Shown piece by piece: positions 61,346 through 64,000 of a stretch of DNA of 64,000 nucleotides. This stretch comes from Nonomuraea ceibae. Its GTDB lineage: Bacteria; Actinomycetota; Actinomycetes; Streptosporangiales; Streptosporangiaceae. Every line of letters starts with the position of its first letter. Within the stretch, counting starts at the first letter, position 1. The notes under the pieces are model-generated. The model had not been told where the DNA came from. It did no database searches and was given only the letters and a program-made list of their open reading frames with translations. The translations under genes and the position numbers were made by a program. The stretch is from assembly GCF_019396325.1 (NCBI RefSeq), contig NZ_JAHKRO010000009.1:101837-165836 (forward strand), in the 5' to 3' direction.

Positions 61346-61593
61346 CGGGACAACGCGTAGACGGAGACGAGTAACCGGGGCCCGCGCGGGCCGAGAGAGC
61401 CGCCGGTCGCTGTGAAGGCGGCCCCGCGCCCCCCGGTGAAGACACTCCCGAGTGCGAGGAGGAAATGCCTCGCCGGCCTGACCCCCGTCATCGGGTCCTG
61501 GAGGCCGCCCCTCGCGGGCGGTGAAAGTGCGGTGGCACCGGGAGCTCCCTTCTCCCCCGCACTCCCAAGGGGTCACGCATATCCGCAAGGAGT
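61346..61593 (+). ncRNA. T-box riboswitch leader (tRNA-Asp type) upstream of aspS
   Basis: Stem I: CGGGA (61346-61350) pairs with TCCCG (61446-61450), and ACCGGGG (61374-61380) with CCCCGGT (61431-61437). The internal loop between has AGTA at 61370-61373 facing GAA-GAC-AC, putting the specifier codon GAC (Asp) at 61441-61443. Hairpins follow at 61454-61473, 61480-61497 and 61505-61521. The antisequestrator is complete: GTGCGG (61527-61532), 7-nt bulge TGGCACC (61533-61539), GGGAG (61540-61544), loop, CTCCC (61552-61556), CCGCAC (61557-61562). TGGC pairs with a GCCA-3' tRNA end, as expected for tRNA-Asp/Asn (G73). ACTCC (61561-61565) can pair with the Shine-Dalgarno GGAGT (61589-61593) and shares bases with the antisequestrator, indicating translational control by uncharged tRNA. 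Confidence 0.85.
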
Positions 61594-61597
61594 TGTG

Positions 61598-62863
61598 ATG
61601 ATCTCTCGTGTCCTGTCCGCCGAGCTCGCCGAGTTCGCCGGACGACGAGTGACGATCGCCGGCTGGGTCCATCGCCGCCGGCAACTGAAATCCGTGTCCT
61701 TCCTCATCGTCAGGGACCGCGCCGGGCTCGCCCAGGCGGTCTTCCACGACACCGCCCTGCCCGGCGAGGAGAGCGTCGTCGAGGTCACCGGGACCGTGAC
61801 GGCCAGCGAGCAGGCGCCAGGCGGCGTCGAACTCACCGAGGCCCAGGTGCGCGTGCTGACCGAGCCGGTCCAGGCGCCGCCGTTCGACCTCTACCGGCCG
61901 TCGATCCCCGCCGCGCTGCCGACGGTGCTCGACCACGCCCCCGCCGCGCTGCGACACCCGGCGCTGCGCGCGCCCCTGGAGATCTCCGCCGCGTCCGTCG
62001 CCGGGTTCCGCGGCACGCTCGACCGGCTCGGCTTCACCGAGATCCACACGCCCAAGATCGTCGCCTCGGCCACCGAGTCCGGCGCGAACGTCTTCGGCAT
62101 CGGCTACTTCGGCCGGCCCGCCTACCTCGCCCAGTCGCCCCAGTTCTACAAGCAGGCGATGGTCGGCGTGTTCGAGCGGGTCTACGAGGTGGGGCCCGTG
62201 TTCCGCGCCGAACCGCACGACACCGTCCGCCACCTCGCCCAGTACACCAGCCTGGACGCCGAGCTCGGCTTCGTGCGCGACCACCGCGACGTGATGGCGG
62301 TCCTGCGCGAAGCCCTGGCGGGCATGCTCGACTCCGTACGGGACCGCGCCCCCGCCGCCGTCGCCACGCTCGGCGCCCGGCTGCCCGACGTGCCGCAGGA
62401 GATCCCCGCCATCCACTTCACCGAGGCGCAGCGCATGACCGGCGAGGACGAACCCGACCTGTCACCCGCCCAGGAACGGTGGCTGTCGGAATGGGCGCTC
62501 GCCGAGCACGGGTCCGAATTCCTGTACGTGACCGGCTACCCGATGGCCAAACGGCCCTTCTACACCCATCCCGACCCTGACCGGCCCGGCTACTCCAACG
62601 GCTTCGACCTGCTCTTCAGAGGGCTGGAGCTGGTGACCGGAGGACAGCGGCTGCACCGGCACCAGGACTACCTGGACGCCCTCGCCGCCCGGGGCGAGGA
62701 CACCGGCCCGTACGAGGGCTACCTCCAGGCGTTCGCGTACGGGATGCCGCCGCACGGCGGGTTCGCGATCGGGCTGGAACGCTGGACCGCCCGGCTCACC
62801 GGCGCCGCCAACATCCGGCAGGTCACCGCGTTCCCGCGCGACCTGCACCGCCTCACGCCGTGA
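61598..62863 (+). CDS. aspS: Archaeal-type, probably non-discriminating aspartyl-tRNA synthetase
   Basis: 421 residues, the short archaeal/eukaryal form without the bacterial insertion domain. N-terminal OB-fold anticodon domain VTIAGWVHRRRQLKSVSFLI. His25 sits where discriminating archaeal enzymes have Trp (GWVW), a substitution linked to charging both tRNA-Asp and tRNA-Asn. Class II core: YLAQSPQFYKQAMVGVFERV, motif 2 GPVFRAEPHDTVRHLAQYTS, motif 3 GGFAIGLERWTARL. The ATG at 61598 follows AAGGAG; the frame upstream is the T-box leader. Most actinomycetes have a bacterial-type AspRS elsewhere, so this is likely a second, tRNA-regulated copy. Confidence 0.9.
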   Translation: MISRVLSAELAEFAGRRVTIAGWVHRRRQLKSVSFLIVRDRAGLAQAVFHDTALPGEESVVEVTGTVTASEQAPGGVELTEAQVRVLTEPVQAPPFDLYRPSIPAALPTVLDHAPAALRHPALRAPLEISAASVAGFRGTLDRLGFTEIHTPKIVASATESGANVFGIGYFGRPAYLAQSPQFYKQAMVGVFERVYEVGPVFRAEPHDTVRHLAQYTSLDAELGFVRDHRDVMAVLREALAGMLDSVRDRAPAAVATLGARLPDVPQEIPAIHFTEAQRMTGEDEPDLSPAQERWLSEWALAEHGSEFLYVTGYPMAKRPFYTHPDPDRPGYSNGFDLLFRGLELVTGGQRLHRHQDYLDALAARGEDTGPYEGYLQAFAYGMPPHGGFAIGLERWTARLTGAANIRQVTAFPRDLHRLTP

Positions 62864-62880
62864 CTCCGCGATGACTCCGC

Positions 62881-62911
62881 GGTGACCCGCCCCTGCTGGG
62901 GGCGGGTCACC
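62881..62911. terminator. Bidirectional terminator between aspS and the MFS gene
   Basis: Perfect 13-bp stem GGTGACCCGCCCC (62881-62893) / GGGGCGGGTCACC (62899-62911) with a 5-nt loop. The stop codon of the convergent MFS gene (62907-62909) lies inside the right arm. Confidence 0.82.
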
Positions 62912-64000
62912 CCTTCCTGGGCATGAGCAGCGCCACCGCCGCGCCCGCCAGGCAGATGAACGCCGTCACCAGGAACATCTCCGTGTACTCGACATGCAGC
63001 GCCGCCTCCACCCGCGCCGTGTACGCCTCCAGCCGCTCGGCGTAGACCGCCGCGTCGACGCCGAACGGCAGCGGCGTGTCCAGATGCGCCGTGAGCGACT
63101 GGAACCGGTAGAAACCCCACGCGGACACGGCGGCGATGCCGATGAGCATGCCCATCATCCGCGCCACCACGACCGCCGACGAGGCCACCCCGTGCTGGCG
63201 CGGCGGCGTCAGCCGCAGCACCGCCGCCGACACCGGCGCGATCACCAGGCCCACCCCCAGCCCCGCCACCACCAGCGTGCCGTCCACCATCGCCCGCGCC
63301 TCCGCCAGCTCCAGCGGCCACCGGCTCATCAGCGCATAACCGGCCGCCGCCACCAGCAGCCCGCCCACGGTCACCAGCCGATCGCCCAACCGGCGCGCCA
63401 GCAACCCGCCCAGCAGCGCGCCCACCGGCAGCGCGATCAGGAACCGGCCCAGCACCAGCGCCCCGTCCAGCGCGTCCAGCCCCAGCAGCGTCTGCGCCGT
63501 GAACTGCACGAACACCATCGTCACCAGGAGCGCCGCGCCCGTCAGGAAGCTCACCGCCAGCGTCGCCAGCAGCGGGCCCTTGCGCACCCGCGACAGGTCC
63601 AGCAGGCGCACCGGGGAGCGGATCTCCCACCACACGAACGCCGACCCCGCCACCAGGCCCGCCCCGATCACAGGCAGGCCCCACGGCGGCAGGACGGCAT
63701 GGGCGGGATCCGGGTTGTACAGACCCACCACGAGCAACGCCAGCGCCAGCGCCAGCAACCCGCCCCCGACCAGATCCACCGCCTCCGCCTGAGAACCCTT
63801 GGCCCCGGCCTGCTCCACAGCCTCTTCGACGGAACCCCGCCCCTCCAGGGAACGCGCGCCCTCGGCGGGGGCGTGCGCGTCGGAGGATCGGGTGCTCTCC
63901 GCGGCGGCGTGCCCTCCCGATGGGACGGTTTGCGCGGGCTCGGGGAGCCCCTCCGTGGGGGTGAGGGTGGGGGCTTCGGGGGAGGGGGGTAGGGGTTTGG
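62907..64000 (-). CDS. MFS exporter (DHA2-like), 5' part beyond the window
   Basis: The visible part is the C-terminal ~365 residues. The frame is open to base 64000 with no stop, so the GTG at 63818 is internal and the first membrane half lies outside the window. From the edge inwards, the first ~65 residues are a Pro/Ala/Glu/Ser-rich hydrophilic linker. Then come about eight membrane segments: [60 protein letters not shown] (MFS loop motif) and [17 protein letters not shown] last helix. A periplasmic-type loop of ~50 residues precedes the final helix, as in 14-TM drug exporters. Substrate unknown. Confidence 0.85.
   Translation of the reverse strand, partial: KPLPPSPEAPTLTPTEGLPEPAQTVPSGGHAAAESTRSSDAHAPAEGARSLEGRGSVEEAVEQAGAKGSQAEAVDLVGGGLLALALALLVVGLYNPDPAHAVLPPWGLPVIGAGLVAGSAFVWWEIRSPVRLLDLSRVRKGPLLATLAVSFLTGAALLVTMVFVQFTAQTLLGLDALDGALVLGRFLIALPVGALLGGLLARRLGDRLVTVGGLLVAAAGYALMSRWPLELAEARAMVDGTLVVAGLGVGLVIAPVSAAVLRLTPPRQHGVASSAVVVARMMGMLIGIAAVSAWGFYRFQSLTAHLDTPLPFGVDAAVYAERLEAYTARVEAALHVEYTEMFLVTAFICLAGAAVALLMPRKG

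Overview
The window is very high-G+C actinomycete chromosome. GTG and TTG starts are frequent, many genes overlap by 4 nt (ATGA or GTGA), and two conserved actinobacterial blocks are present: polA-rpsA-coaE-uvrB, and pyrG-NUDIX-xerD-parA-scpA-scpB-rluB-aroH-tyrA-cmk-der. The accessory content (giant STAND proteins, Spo0M, Uma2, many lipoproteins) fits a filamentous actinomycete, perhaps of the Streptosporangiales. That placement is inference. No rRNA, tRNA, CRISPR array or insertion sequence was found.

Layout. 1-7.6 kb: a branched-chain amino acid ABC system with two paralogous substrate-binding lipoproteins and livH-livM-livG-livF; LivH carries an unusual exported N-terminal domain. 8-16.8 kb: thioesterase, polA, a membrane-anchored polysaccharide deacetylase, rpsA with a clear promoter and terminator, an epoxide hydrolase-like gene, an acetyltransferase and coaE. 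16.8-31 kb is the accessory heart. It holds a 1857-residue TIR / decayed metallophosphoesterase-like / NACHT / pentapeptide / WD40 protein, an ArsB-NhaD-type permease, an MmpS-like lipoprotein, two tiny coupled genes, a tight cassette (two-TM protein, cupin, inositol-monophosphatase fold) and an SPFH-SPFH-Spo0M operon. 31-35.6 kb: an ABC-2 exporter behind a palindromic operator, an XRE regulator, uvrB and a VOC protein. 35.6-46.5 kb: PepSY lipoprotein, VOC protein, Uma2, a DUF1722 protein whose TudS (DUF523) half has lost its cysteines, an SDR-DUF2867 protein, a DUF4126 membrane protein, a choline-kinase-like phosphotransferase, a dimethylglycine/sarcosine dehydrogenase-like flavoprotein with a GntR regulator, a nitronate monooxygenase pseudogene and a hexapeptide acetyltransferase.

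46.5-61.3 kb is mostly housekeeping: CTP synthase, chromosome segregation and condensation (XerD, ParA, ScpAB), RluB with a very long disordered RG/RD-rich N terminus, aromatic amino acid synthesis (AroH, TyrA), Cmk and Der. It is interrupted by a DUF2795 protein, a glycosyltransferase and a TetR-carotenoid oxygenase pair with a palindromic operator. The right end holds a short archaeal-type aspartyl-tRNA synthetase preceded by what reads as a complete T-box riboswitch (GAC specifier, TGGC acceptor-pairing bulge, probable translational control). The last gene is an MFS exporter that runs off the window.

Strongest candidates for something new: the TIR/pseudo-phosphoesterase/NACHT/WD40 protein, the T-box on an archaeal-type AspRS, the two-TM/cupin/IMPase cassette, and the cysteine-less TudS-DUF1722 protein.
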